Positions 1-8,653 of a DNA stretch of 47,609 bases are shown piece by piece. The position numbers were made by a program, and so were the translations under genes. Source of the stretch: Methanobrevibacter sp. (GTDB taxonomy: Archaea; Methanobacteriota; Methanobacteria; Methanobacteriales; Methanobacteriaceae); contig JAFQXD010000058.1 in assembly GCA_017407115.1 (NCBI GenBank), forward strand, positions 1 to 47,609, written 5' to 3'. Under the pieces are notes generated by a model, which worked only from the letters and a program-made list of their open reading frames with translations, did no database searches and was not told the DNA's origin. Within the stretch, counting starts at the first letter, position 1; each line of letters opens with the position of its first letter.

Positions 1-164
1 AGTTAAATTAAAAAAATAATAAGGATTTAAGTAAAAAAATCAATGATAAATTTGAAATGAACAAAATTTAATAAAAATAGAAAAAATTAGTTAAAATATG
101 AACAGTTATTAAAACACAATAATTTCTGCCAACACTCAAATCATTGAAAAAAAAAGAAAAAAAT

Positions 165-184
165 GTATGATAAAAATATCATAC
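165..184 (-). terminator. Intrinsic-type terminator hairpin
   Basis: A perfect 8-bp stem (gtatgata / tatcatac) with a 4-base loop overlaps the stop codon of the minus-strand gene ending at 179. On the minus strand it is followed by a long T-rich run (about 145-164). This is the usual shape of a 3' end in this A+T-rich genome. Confidence 0.7.
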
Positions 185-616
185 AGATGCAGATACGGTT
201 GCTACACCATATGCTGAGTCAGTACTGCTTTCTTTAATAACTTTACCATCTTTTAAGATTTGTATTGTTAATGTTCCGCTTCCACCATCCATTTTTTGAG
301 CATCTGCAGACACTATAGTAACATCATCACCCAAATCAATGGTTTTTTCACCAGAACCGCTTATTGAACTTGATGACCCCACATCTCCTGCAGCACCTTG
401 CCATTCACCATCGTAAATGACTTTAATTTGTACTCCTGTTGCTTGATTTGCAGTATTATCTGAATTATTACTAGATGAAGTAGTTGCTGTGTTTTTGTCA
501 GATGACAATCCTCCGCCAATCATTGCAACAATAATTACTCCAATACAACAAACGACAATTATGGATATTGCTTTTTTTGCAGTACTCCATTCCTTCCAAT
601 CATCTAAAAAACTCAT
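179..616 (-). CDS. Small membrane-anchored secreted protein, unknown function
   Basis: I do not recognise the family. The protein (about 145 aa) has a short charged N-terminus (FLDDWKEWSTAKK), one transmembrane helix (IISIIVVCCIGVIIVAMIGG region, about residues 17-37), a Ser/Thr/Asn-rich linker, and a C-terminal ~75-residue beta-rich domain with GSG and GDVG turns. It should be anchored with the C-terminal domain outside. The ATG at 616 is preferred because a full GGAGGT lies 8 bases upstream; a TTG at 622 in the same frame is the alternative. The upstream DUF2085 gene ends 2 bases before the start, so the two are probably co-transcribed. Confidence 0.75.
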   Translation of the reverse strand: MSFLDDWKEWSTAKKAISIIVVCCIGVIIVAMIGGGLSSDKNTATTSSSNNSDNTANQATGVQIKVIYDGEWQGAAGDVGSSSSISGSGEKTIDLGDDVTIVSADAQKMDGGSGTLTIQILKDGKVIKESSTDSAYGVATVSASV

Positions 617-618
617 TT

Positions 619-963
619 TCAAATACCTCCATTCATTTTAAGATAGATGAAGTATTTCAAAGCTTTAATGAGTATTCCCAAACCTAAACCTCCCATTAAA
701 CCAGTTATGAATCTTAACGTATTATTGCTTTGCCTATATTCAAACAATTGTGTTAATCCATCGATTGCAGCTGGCATTAGCAATAATGCTGCAAATGTGA
801 GTAAATACACATTATAATCTACAAAGAAGTAATAGGTATAGGTGAAATATATTATTAAGGAAATGTAAAATCCTGTGCATCTTGAACACACAGGAAATTG
901 ATGCCCTTTAATAAAAAAACTTCTTTCTGGTTTTCTATGACAAATTAAGCTCAAGATATTCAT
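619..963 (-). CDS. DUF2085 family membrane protein
   Basis: The N-terminus carries the DUF2085 hallmark: a CHRKPERSF segment followed by a short loop and CSRCTGFY, i.e. a Cys-His plus CxxC arrangement before the membrane part. Three hydrophobic stretches follow (IYFTYTYYFF, YLLTFAALLLMPAAIDGL, and ITGLMGGLGLGILIKAL), so it is a small integral membrane protein. Length (114 aa) is typical. Function of the family is unknown; the Cys cluster suggests metal or redox binding (inference). It is the first gene of a probable two-gene transcript with the gene ending at 179. No clear ribosome binding site precedes the ATG, so the message may be leaderless. Confidence 0.8.
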   Translation of the reverse strand: MNILSLICHRKPERSFFIKGHQFPVCSRCTGFYISLIIYFTYTYYFFVDYNVYLLTFAALLLMPAAIDGLTQLFEYRQSNNTLRFITGLMGGLGLGILIKALKYFIYLKMNGGI

Positions 964-1078
964 AATTTAAAACTCATTTTATATACTTCTATAACTATTT
1001 ATTAACGATTTATGTTATATAACTTTTTATTTGATTGGAAACATAATATTATCAAAAATATAAAAAATGAGGTAAAAA

Positions 1079-1840
1079 ATGGAGAGAAAACACATAATAA
1101 TAATAATCGGAATTTTATTGGCCATTTTCATAATACTATGTGGTTACATTGGGTATGCTTTATTAACCCCTCAAACAACCTACATCACATATAATATTAC
1201 CGAAAGTGGAACAACACTTGAAATACCTAGCGATATGACTGTCAAATCAAATAATACAGAAAGTGGAATTACAGTTCTTGAAAATGATAACACAATTATT
1301 GTAATTTTCAATAGTGCGGATAAAAATATTGGTCAAATAATGTCGTTCGCAAATATTAAAAACCCTATTTTTGGAAGCGAATATGAAGGAAATACCACAT
1401 TAAACGACCCTACTGTAGCAGGATGTAATTTAGAAGGAAAATGTAATGCAGTATACACTGGAAACGATGAAACACACGATAATATTATCGTAATCAGTAA
1501 AAATGAAAATATCGTAAATCATATTTTTAACAGCATTCGTTGGGGCAATGGTGCGGCCAACACTACATCTGCAGTTTCAATAGGAAATGGCGATACAACC
1601 TATCCATTTTATGGCGATGACGGATCTATTGTAGGATATTATCATGTGGGAGACACTATAACCCATCATGACGTTATTCTTAAATTGCAACCTAATGGGC
1701 AATGGGTTCAAATTGGAGTAGCCACACCTAGTGAACCATCCAGTTCCGATGATGGCGGAGATAATGTAGACTCTGAATCTTCATCAGACGATAGTGGTAG
1801 TGATGGTGTTGAAACTACTACTGATGACTCGTCAGGTTGA
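1079..1840 (+). CDS. Membrane-anchored extracellular protein, unknown function
   Basis: Single N-terminal transmembrane helix (IIIIIGILLAIFIILCGYIGYALL, residues 5-28), then an extracellular domain of about 150 residues and an acidic Ser/Asp-rich tail (DDGGDNVDSESSSDDSG type, residues about 218-253). The middle (about 30-150) resembles small archaeal lipoprotein-like domains that bear a TLEIPSDMTVKSN segment; I cannot name the fold. Start chosen at 1079: GAGGT at 1069-1073 lies 5 bases before the ATG. Transcribed divergently from the DUF2085 gene from a 115-base spacer. The low-complexity tail probably spans the wall. Confidence 0.75.
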   Translation: MERKHIIIIIGILLAIFIILCGYIGYALLTPQTTYITYNITESGTTLEIPSDMTVKSNNTESGITVLENDNTIIVIFNSADKNIGQIMSFANIKNPIFGSEYEGNTTLNDPTVAGCNLEGKCNAVYTGNDETHDNIIVISKNENIVNHIFNSIRWGNGAANTTSAVSIGNGDTTYPFYGDDGSIVGYYHVGDTITHHDVILKLQPNGQWVQIGVATPSEPSSSDDGGDNVDSESSSDDSGSDGVETTTDDSSG

Positions 1841-1878
1841 TTAAAACATAAAAAATTATAAAATTAAATAATCTTGAA

Positions 1879-1906
1879 CCAATAGCAATAAGGCTATTGG
1901 TTTTTT
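1879..1906 (+). terminator. Intrinsic terminator
   Basis: Perfect 8-bp stem ccaatagc / gctattgg with a 6-base loop followed by six T residues, 38 bases after the stop codon of the plus-strand gene ending at 1840. Confidence 0.8.
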
Positions 1907-2103
1907 GTTCTATTTTTTTAAAAAGGCATTCTCTGTTTTAATTACATGAAATAGATTATATGGACTTATGAAAAAAGATTTGGCAAGTAAAGGATATATT
2001 GAATACTAAATTTTTTAATGAATTAAAATGATGAAAGTCTTTTGAAAATGATAAATCCAATAGGTCCTAATGTAGTATATGAGCCGATAAATTATTTCAA
2101 AAA
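1907..2103 (+). other. Spacer with possible decayed coding remnant
   Basis: No intact gene. Protein-like segments appear in successive plus-strand frames: a short ATG frame at 1968 ending KGYIEY, then NTKFFNELK, then NDESLLKMINP with a continuation VVYEPINYF to about 2100. They lie head to tail with frame shifts between them, which would fit a degraded gene end, but A+T-rich chance translation cannot be excluded. Confidence 0.2.
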
Positions 2104-2135
2104 AAGAAAAAAAATGAGGATGAAAATAATCATCC
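2104..2135 (-). terminator. Intrinsic terminator of the amber-interrupted adhesin gene
   Basis: Stem ggatga / tcatcc (2118-2123 and 2130-2135) with loop aaataa; on the minus strand it is followed by a T-rich tract (about 2100-2114). It lies just downstream of the stop codon at 2146-2148. Confidence 0.7.
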
Positions 2136-2145
2136 ACTTTAAGTT

Positions 2146-5100
2146 CTATTTAACTAAACCAAGCTTGACGGCAGTATTGTAGTCAACTTTTCCTGTCACC
2201 TTAAGCTTTTTGGCCTTCTGGAACTGCTTGACGGCCATTTCAGTGTAGGTATGATAAATGCCGTCAACTTTGAGGTAATGACCGTTGTAGGTTAAATAAT
2301 ATCCTTTGCTTTTTAGGGCAATCTGGATCTTTTTAACCATTGCCTTGTCTTTGCTTCCTTTGGAGATTGTTTTCCAGGTCTGTTTTACGGTCAATTTAAC
2401 CTTTTTGGATACCTTATTGTAGTTGTCATCACCTTTGTAAGTTATCACAGCAGTATATGTTCCCTTTTTGGTGAGTTTGGCAAGCTTGAATGTTGCCTGA
2501 CCTTTGCTGTTTGTCTTAGCAGTGTAGGTCTTGCCGTTTACTTTAAGGCTAACTAAAGCATTTGCAACAGGTTTGCCGTTGGCGTCCTTTAAAGTCACGG
2601 TGTATTTTTTGGTTTTGTCTGTGTCCTTGAAGGTCTTTGCGCTGGCAGCCAGTTTAGGAGTTGATTTTTTAACAGTGACGTTGACCTTTTCTGTGAATGG
2701 ATTGTATTTGTCGTCACCTGAGTAAGTTACACTAACCGTGTTGTTTCCCGCACTCAAGTTTGGAACATTCACAGTAGCTTTACCATCCTTTACATCACCA
2801 GTGTAGTTTTTATCGCCGACACTGACAGTAACGTTTCCACCTGCATCATCAGGCAGTGTTACTTCAAAGGTAGCGTCATCACCGTATGACACATCACCTA
2901 TGTCGATTTTTACCTCACCTGAAGGATCGGCTTTATTAACAGTGAAGTTGACTGAAGCGGAAACATCTTCGTATTTTGTGTCCCCGGTCAGACTCACGGA
3001 GGCTGTGTGGTTTCCGTATGAATATGTGCCCGGAATGGTGACTGTGCCATTGTCGATTGTAAATCCTACAACCATATTTCCGTCAACAGTCACAATCAAA
3101 TCACCGTCAATGTCTGAAGGCAGACTAAAGGTCACATTGACTGTATCTCCAACAATGAATACTCCGCTAACATTCAAATCAATTGTTGCCTTTACCTTGG
3201 ATACATTAACCGCCACAGTGGCATTGGAATATGAGTATTTTGCATTTTCTTCAAACTCAACGGTTATAACAGCCAAACCTTCTCCGACTGCCTTGAGATT
3301 TCCGCTAGAATCAACAACCACAACACCTGAATCGCTGGTTGTAAATGTCACGTTTCCTAAAGCACCCTCAGGAGTTAATGTATAATTAATCTTGGAGGTA
3401 TCGCCAACCAACAAATCAATTGTACTGTTTGCAGGTTTAATTTCTGTTTTGACGATTAAAATCTCAGATGTGGCCTTTGCGGATGAATTTTCATAGATGT
3501 CATCACCCAGATAGGTGAATGTCCAATCGTACTTGCCGACCGGATAGGCGGCATTCATTATGTCAACTATCAATGAATTGTTTTCCTTTCTTCCGGATTT
3601 AGCAACATAGACTGATGAGCCGTTGGAGATGTTAAGCATGCCTGTTGCATTTTCAGGTAAAGTGACTGTAAACATTAATGCCCCATCATCTGTGACGTTG
3701 ATTGTGTATCCGACCGCCTTGATGTCTGATTTAAGGTATTGGACAGTGAGCTTTGCCTTTGCGCTTGCATTCTGGAAGAGGTCGTCTCCGGAATATGTGA
3801 CAGTCAGGTCATACTCATCAGGCAGAATGCCGCTAGAAAGCAAAATTGTAGCATTTAAAGGCACGTTTAAATATTGTTTGGCGTGCTTTTTGCCTGCAAG
3901 TGTTAAGTTGACATTACCGGTTGCACTGGCGTTATAATCAAGAGAAACGATAACATCCTGACCATAAACTGACATCTGATCTTCGGCTGAGAAATTCGGA
4001 TTTAATTTAATGTTATTCAGTTCGATGGTGTATTCAACATTTTCTATTGCTGCTGTAACGCTTCCTTTTCCAATGCTATTTGGAGCGTATTTGATAGAAT
4101 CTCCTAAATTAACAGAAGTGACATTGACATCACCATTAATTGAGGTTATGTTTAATTTGACCGGCATCAAAAGGGAATTGTCATAATCAGATACATTTCC
4201 ATGATTCCCATCGAAGAGACTTAATTTGAAGATGACCTCTGATGAGTCAAAAATCTCTATTGGGTTGGGATTGGCGGTGGCATTCAAAAAGAGCCAGGAA
4301 TTCATGTTAATGTTTCCCACATCAGGTTTGACGTTGAAGTTTGCGGCATCATTTCCAAACCAGGAGTTGACTGCAGAGATATTTATGAAAGATGAACGTG
4401 GCACTACAGGACAGCTGTTTATGAAAATGGAGTCGTGGATTAAGCAGTCCCCGCCAAATGTACCCATACAAACTACTGAGGATCCATTATTGGCTATGAA
4501 ATTACCATGTATTGTAAGATTAGATAATGCAGTTCTAAAGAATATTGCAGCACCAGCAGCTGCAGTGTTGTTGTAGAAGCATCCAGTTATACTGAAATTA
4601 TTTTGTGTGGCCTCCAAGTAGCAGAGAGCACCACCTTCACCATCAGTTGCAGTGTTGTTGGTAAAATTACAATTAGTTACATTACCCGCATTAGTGAAAC
4701 AAACTGCACCACAAAAATTGTAAGCAGAGTTATTAATAAAATTACAATTTCTCACTTCACCATTATTTAAGCAAACTGCACCGCAAGTTCTTGATGCTTT
4801 GTTGTTTGTGAAATTACAATTTGTCACTTGACCACTACTTAAGAAAACTGCACCATAATAGCATGCGTTGTTGTTAGTGAAATTGCAGTTTTTCACTTCA
4901 CAATTGTCAGCTGAGTAAACTGCACCACCACAACCACCAAACCGATTAGTTACTTTATTATCAGCAAAATTACAGTTTGTTACACTACCAGCGGAACTAA
5001 ACATAATAGCACCACCATACTGAGAAGCAGAGTTGTGAGTAAAATTACAATCTGCCACATTACCTCTGCCTTCAAAGAGAATTGCACCACCATTATACGC

Positions 5101-6735
5101 TTTTCCATTTACAAAAGTAATGTTTTTCAAATCCGCATTATCACTTTTAACATTAAATATACGGGCACCTCCATCAGCATCGATAGTGCACCCGTTACCG
5201 TTTATTGTAACCGGCCTATCTATCACAATACCATTCGTAAATGCTGAATCGGTATCCGGATTAAATGTATAGTTTTTATCCAGGTTGATTACGCTGTCCG
5301 TGTTGTTGTTTATGGTTCTGTTCAAGTCGGAAAATGTTGTTCCGTCAGAGGTAATTTCAATTTTTACGGTTTGGGGTTCGACATGAGGATTTGCACTGCC
5401 GTCGGAAAATATGATTTCAAATCTGGCATCATATGTTCCCATTTTAAGCTCAACGGGCCAATCCTGGCCTGTGAATGTATAATATTCCTCACCATTTTGA
5501 AGCAGGGTGATTTTTGTGTATGCTCCTTTGATTATTTCAGTTGCGTTTGTTAAGGAAAACGGGAGTTTTTCACCTGATCGGTATGTGGTTGTGAAATCAG
5601 AAACGTTTAGGATTGCACTGTCGATTTCAGTGCAATTGATGCATGTTGTCAAATTATCGCAATGATTGCCTGTATCATTAGCATGATTGATTATGAAAGT
5701 ACAGTTGAATGCATTACCCTCACTGATTGCACCACCACACTCCCCAGCATAGTTGTTGATGAAAGTACAGTTGAATGCATTACTCTCTAAATAAATTGCT
5801 CCACCACAATCCCTTGCATAGTTGTTGGCGAATGTACAGTTGAATGCATTACACTCCCAATTCATTGCACCACCATAATATGCAGAGTTGTTGATGAAAA
5901 TACAGCTAGAAGCAATACCAAAACTAAATGCTCCACCAGCACCACCTGCAGAGTTGTTGATGAAAATACAGCTAGAAGCATTACTATAACTAACTGCTCC
6001 ACCCCCACCTGCAGAGTTGTTGATGAAAATACAGCTAGAAGCAATACCAAAACTAAATGCTCCACCAGCACCACCTGCAGAGTTGTTGATGAAAATACAG
6101 TTTGTTGCATTACCACCATCAATTGCTCCACCATCGTAATCTGCATAGTTGTTGGTGAATATGCAGTCAGTTGCACTACACTGACTGATTGCTCCACCAC
6201 TATCCTCTGCAAAGTTGTTGGTGAATGTGCAGTTTATTGCAGATGTATTGTAATTACCTAAAATAGCACCACCACAACCACTATTGCCCTCACCATATAC
6301 ACGACCGTTTGCAAATGTGATATTGTTAAACACCACCTTGCCTCCAGTCACATGAAAGATTCTAGCGGCATCGGTTGCGTTAATGGTTACGCCGTTGCCG
6401 AAAATGGTCAGGTTTCGAGAAATAGGGATTCCCTTTACAAAAGCCGTATCGTTGTTGGCATCATATGTATAGTCTTCAGTCAAATAGATTACATTCTAGT
6501 TTGGATTGGCGTTGATTGTTGTGTTCAAATCCGTGAATGTTTTCCCACTCACCGCCAAAGCTCCATTGTCTTCAAGTTCATCATTTCCGTCCGCTGCGCT
6601 CAGGGCCGAAACCGGCTCCGGCACGGTTGCATCAGTAGAATTATCATTACCTGCAATATCTGCTGCGCTTACCGCCCCGACGGCAAGAAGGCCAACAATA
6701 AATATTGCCAGTATCATCATATATTTGGATTGCAA
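2146..6735 (-). pseudogene. Adhesin-like beta-helix/Ig protein with PG-binding C-terminus, interrupted by an in-frame TAG
   Basis: Secreted surface protein of 1529 codons, read in one frame apart from a TAG at 6496-6498 (codon 80). It starts at a TTG (6735) behind GGAGGAG, with a signal peptide (MQSKYMMILAIFIVGLLAVG, cleavage after VSAA). Domains, approximate: first beta-helix with CxFxNNxAxxxGGA repeats (135-365); second TDLN module and beta-helix (470-785); a series of Ig-like domains (830-1445) including a Big_2-like one (1100-1180); last, a peptidoglycan-binding-1-like domain (1458-1529; motifs VKKIQIALKSKGYY, VDGIYHTYTEMAVKQFQ). Without the TAG it would be a normal adhesin. Translation may restart downstream, but there is no signal peptide after the stop, so the product is probably not exported. 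Point mutation, sequencing error or readthrough are the options. Confidence 0.8.
5881..6100. repeat. Two identical 91-bp direct repeats inside the adhesin beta-helix
   Basis: Bases 5881-5971 and 6010-6100 are identical (offset 129 bp = 43 codons). Each encodes two coils of the beta-helix with CIFINNSAGGAGGAFSFG. The offset is a multiple of three, so gain or loss by recombination keeps the frame. Confidence 0.85.
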
Positions 6736-6966
6736 ACTTTTCTCCTCCGATTAAAATCATTTTTAGTTGATATATAATTTGAACGGCATACATAATAATT
6801 GTATCGAAAGAGAACGCATTTTAAAAACTTCATCGATTTTCATCATTAACGCCAGAAAATAGCTGAAAGTATATCCAAACATTAAAAATCATGCAGGTGA
6901 CATTCGAAATATTAAAAGTATTTAAGTATTGAGTTACAAACTTAAAGACTAACCTGATTTTTTTAT

Positions 6967-7048
6967 AGGTGTGTGTCAGAGTGGTCAAATGAGATAGGTT
7001 CAGGGCCTATTGCTTAGTGCTTCGTGGGTTCGAATCCCATCACACCTA
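6967..7048 (+). tRNA. tRNA-Leu (anticodon CAG)
   Basis: Acceptor stem aggtgtg / cacacct (6967-6973 with 7041-7047), discriminator A at 7048, D-arm with gtggtcaaa, anticodon stem atagg / cctat around loop ttcaggg (anticodon CAG), a long class II variable arm typical of Leu, and T-arm gtggg-ttcgaat-cccat. The 3' CCA is not encoded. Confidence 0.95.
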
Positions 7049-7199
7049 CTATTATCCAATACTAATTTTAAGAATTTTTTATAATGTGTGAGTACAGTAA
7101 ACATATGATGTGTTTAAATAATATCAATGTTAAAAATATATTCATTAAAAAAATTGCATTTACAGCAAATCTAATTTGACATTGAAAAAAGGTGATTTA

Positions 7200-7799
7200 A
7201 TGAATAAAGCAAAGACAATTATCGGTTTACTGATTATAATTATCATCATACTCATTGCGGGAATTTTCATTTTAAATTCACAGCCCCAAAAGGCAGCATC
7301 ACAAATTACAATCTGCAATTCATCACTATACGAAGGTGAAACATTAACCATCAAATTAACAGACACAAATTCCACACCGATTGCAAATCAGACCCTCAAC
7401 GTGACTGTCCTAATTTCCGGAGATAATACCTATAACTATAAGCTCAATACCGACAGCAACGGTACTGCAAATCTTGGGCTGGAAAATTTAAGCAGCAGCA
7501 ATTACACCATTGAAGTAAAATACGGCGGAAATGAAAATTATACCCAAACAAGTGCAAGTCAAAATTTGGAAATAAAAGAAAAAGTCGTTGCTGAAAACAC
7601 ACAAAGCAGCGGGTCTTCTCAAAGTGATGAAAACGATTCCTACTGGGAAACAAGTCCTGATGCAAATACTCCTTATCATACCGAATATTATTCCGACGGA
7701 GGATTTCGCCAATACGACCCTCAGGGAAATCTGGTAGGTTCATCCTATGATGATGACCAGGAGGAAGTCGGAAACAATGTAGGAGGATATAGAATTTAA
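7200..7799 (+). CDS. Membrane-anchored Ig-like domain protein
   Basis: 199 aa. N-terminal transmembrane anchor (TIIGLLIIIIIILIAGIFIL, residues about 6-25), then an Ig-like fold (about 35-125) with the pattern seen in methanogen surface proteins: TLTIKLTDTNSTPIANQTLN ... LNTDSNGTANLGL ... YTIEVKYGGNENY. A polar Ser/Gln/Asp-rich C-terminus follows, with a YSDGGFRQYDPQGN segment. The start at 7200 is chosen because GGTGAT (7191-7196) lies 3 bases upstream; an upstream TTG at 7176 has no such site. Likely tethered to the outer membrane face. Ligand unknown. Confidence 0.8.
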   Translation: MNKAKTIIGLLIIIIIILIAGIFILNSQPQKAASQITICNSSLYEGETLTIKLTDTNSTPIANQTLNVTVLISGDNTYNYKLNTDSNGTANLGLENLSSSNYTIEVKYGGNENYTQTSASQNLEIKEKVVAENTQSSGSSQSDENDSYWETSPDANTPYHTEYYSDGGFRQYDPQGNLVGSSYDDDQEEVGNNVGGYRI

Positions 7800-8049
7800 C
7801 TAATTGAATATGATTGCATAAGAGATTTAGAATAGTTTAAAATCCAATATAAAAATACCTACAGCAATTTCAAAGGATACTTCTATATCCTTTTTACAAA
7901 TTAATGAGAAAAAACTAAAAATATGCTGATTAAAAAAGCAAATGTCAGAGGGCTGCCTGTTGAAGCTTTTCAAATGTCAAAACAGGCAGCGTTTTCGAGT
8001 CAATATCTATCCGCAGTTTTTACACCCCCACGGCTTATTTTTTTAATAT
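7800..8049. other. Spacer with hairpin and repeats, no convincing gene
   Basis: Contains a 9-base direct repeat caaatgtca (7939-7947, 7971-7979) interleaved with a perfect 10-bp inverted repeat (7952-7961 / 7981-7990) and a locally G/C-richer patch (8020-8034). A 34-codon plus-strand frame (7942-8046) has no ribosome binding site and I do not call it. The block lies directly downstream of the minus-strand mini-ORFs and could be the 3' part of their transcript. Confidence 0.4.
7952..7990. repeat. 10-bp inverted repeat, 19-base loop
   Basis: gctgcctgtt (7952-7961) pairs perfectly with aacaggcagc (7981-7990). On the minus strand a T6 tract follows about 15 bases later (7933-7938 region), so it may act as a 3' structure for the mini-ORF transcript. 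Confidence 0.6.
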
Positions 8050-8097
8050 TTACACTATATAAATAACGCGTTCACATATTTCTTCACAAGTCCACAT
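8050..8097 (-). CDS. Mini-ORF 3 (15 aa), candidate small peptide
   Basis: Encodes MWTCEEICERVIYIV. A GGATGTGAG sequence ends 3 bases before the ATG; it is a weakened form of the perfect sites in front of the two upstream mini-ORFs. It shares the N-terminal pattern MW[ST]..CEEI and a 13-base identical DNA block (atttcttcacaag; 8078-8090 and 8237-8249) with mini-ORF 1, so the two look paralogous. No known family recognised. Very short, so coding status rests on the ribosome binding site and the paralogy. Confidence 0.35.
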   Translation of the reverse strand: MWTCEEICERVIYIV

Positions 8098-8130
8098 TTT
8101 CTCACATCCATAATTTGATTTAAAAAAGAT

Positions 8131-8181
8131 CTAATATATATTCAAAACCTGCAAGCTGATGTCGGAACTTTGTCCAGACAT
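8131..8181 (-). CDS. Mini-ORF 2 (16 aa), candidate small peptide
   Basis: Encodes MSGQSSDISLQVLNIY. It is preceded by a perfect GGAGGTGA (8187-8194) with 5 bases to the ATG, as strong a site as any gene in the window. It lies 29 bases after the stop of mini-ORF 1 in the same direction. The sequence differs from mini-ORFs 1 and 3 (no Cys). Function unknown. Confidence 0.4.
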   Translation of the reverse strand: MSGQSSDISLQVLNIY

Positions 8182-8210
8182 GATTTTCACCTCCGGTTTA
8201 ATTTTTGATA

Positions 8211-8267
8211 TCAGCATACTGTTACCAGTGATACGATTTCTTCACAAGCGTCTCTGTAACTCCACAT
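8211..8267 (-). CDS. Mini-ORF 1 (18 aa), candidate small peptide
   Basis: Encodes MWSYRDACEEIVSLVTVC. A nine-base AGGAGGTGA (8272-8280), complementary to the 16S rRNA 3' end, ends 4 bases before the ATG. It is the first of three tandem mini-ORFs reading leftwards, downstream of a TATA box (8414-8421) and a 12-bp hairpin (8350-8390). Two Cys residues and a hydrophobic C-terminal half. Could be a secreted or modified peptide, a leader peptide, or part of a regulatory RNA. Confidence 0.4.
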   Translation of the reverse strand: MWSYRDACEEIVSLVTVC

Positions 8268-8349
8268 GTTTTCACCTCCTTTTGTTATAAGTTCAACGGC
8301 CGGTTTCGATAATTTTTTGAAATATTGAATTTCAATGTCACTAGATTAT

Positions 8350-8390
8350 GTCTGAAGAGTTTCTATTTGAAGGCATGTAACTCTTCAGAC
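8350..8390. repeat. 12-bp perfect inverted repeat at the likely 5' end of the mini-ORF transcript
   Basis: gtctgaagagtt (8350-8361) and aactcttcagac (8379-8390), 17-base loop. The minus-strand TATA box at 8414-8421 predicts transcription starting near 8390, so the RNA would begin with this hairpin. Confidence 0.65.
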
Positions 8391-8413
8391 CTATTAATTA
8401 GTATAAACAAGCC

Positions 8414-8424
8414 CATATAAATAG
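8414..8424 (-). promoter_or_regulatory. TATA box of the mini-ORF cluster
   Basis: On the minus strand CTATTTATATG, a good methanogen box A core (TTTATATG). The centre is about 27 bases upstream of 8390, where the inverted repeat starts. A second weaker candidate (GTTTATAC) lies at 8401-8408. Confidence 0.45.
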
Positions 8425-8653
8425 TTTTTCGAATGTAAGTGCTCACTTGCATCTTAAAATAAGAAATCAAGAGTTAAAAGAGTTTTTTAATAATAAAAAA
8501 TAATGCCATAATTCAATCATGTCTTAATAATCCAAAATTTAAAAAACAATTATTGTTAAGGCAAATGTTCTAATAATCCCAAGAATATAATTTAAATTAG
8601 TTAACACAGATATATCAAAAAAACTTTTAAAATGACAAAAATCAGGTGATACA

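Noticed and set aside
5881..6100. CRISPR-like array
   Set aside because: The repeats are long, in frame and protein-coding; no short regular repeats with unique spacers occur anywhere in the window.
5862..6212. 116-codon minus-strand frame inside the adhesin
   Set aside because: It is a shifted reading of the repetitive beta-helix coding DNA (Val/Leu-rich repeats), with no ribosome binding site.
6496..6498. Pyrrolysine codon
   Set aside because: The TAG lies in a module where other copies show ordinary polar residues, and pyl genes are not expected in this lineage; nothing in the window supports it.
6967..7048. tRNA-Leu as an integration site of a mobile element
   Set aside because: I see no integrase gene and found no direct repeat of the tRNA 3' end within the window.
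7942..8046. 34-codon plus-strand ORF (MSEGCLLKLFK...)
   Set aside because: No ribosome binding site; it runs through the inverted repeat and opposite the mini-ORF transcript.
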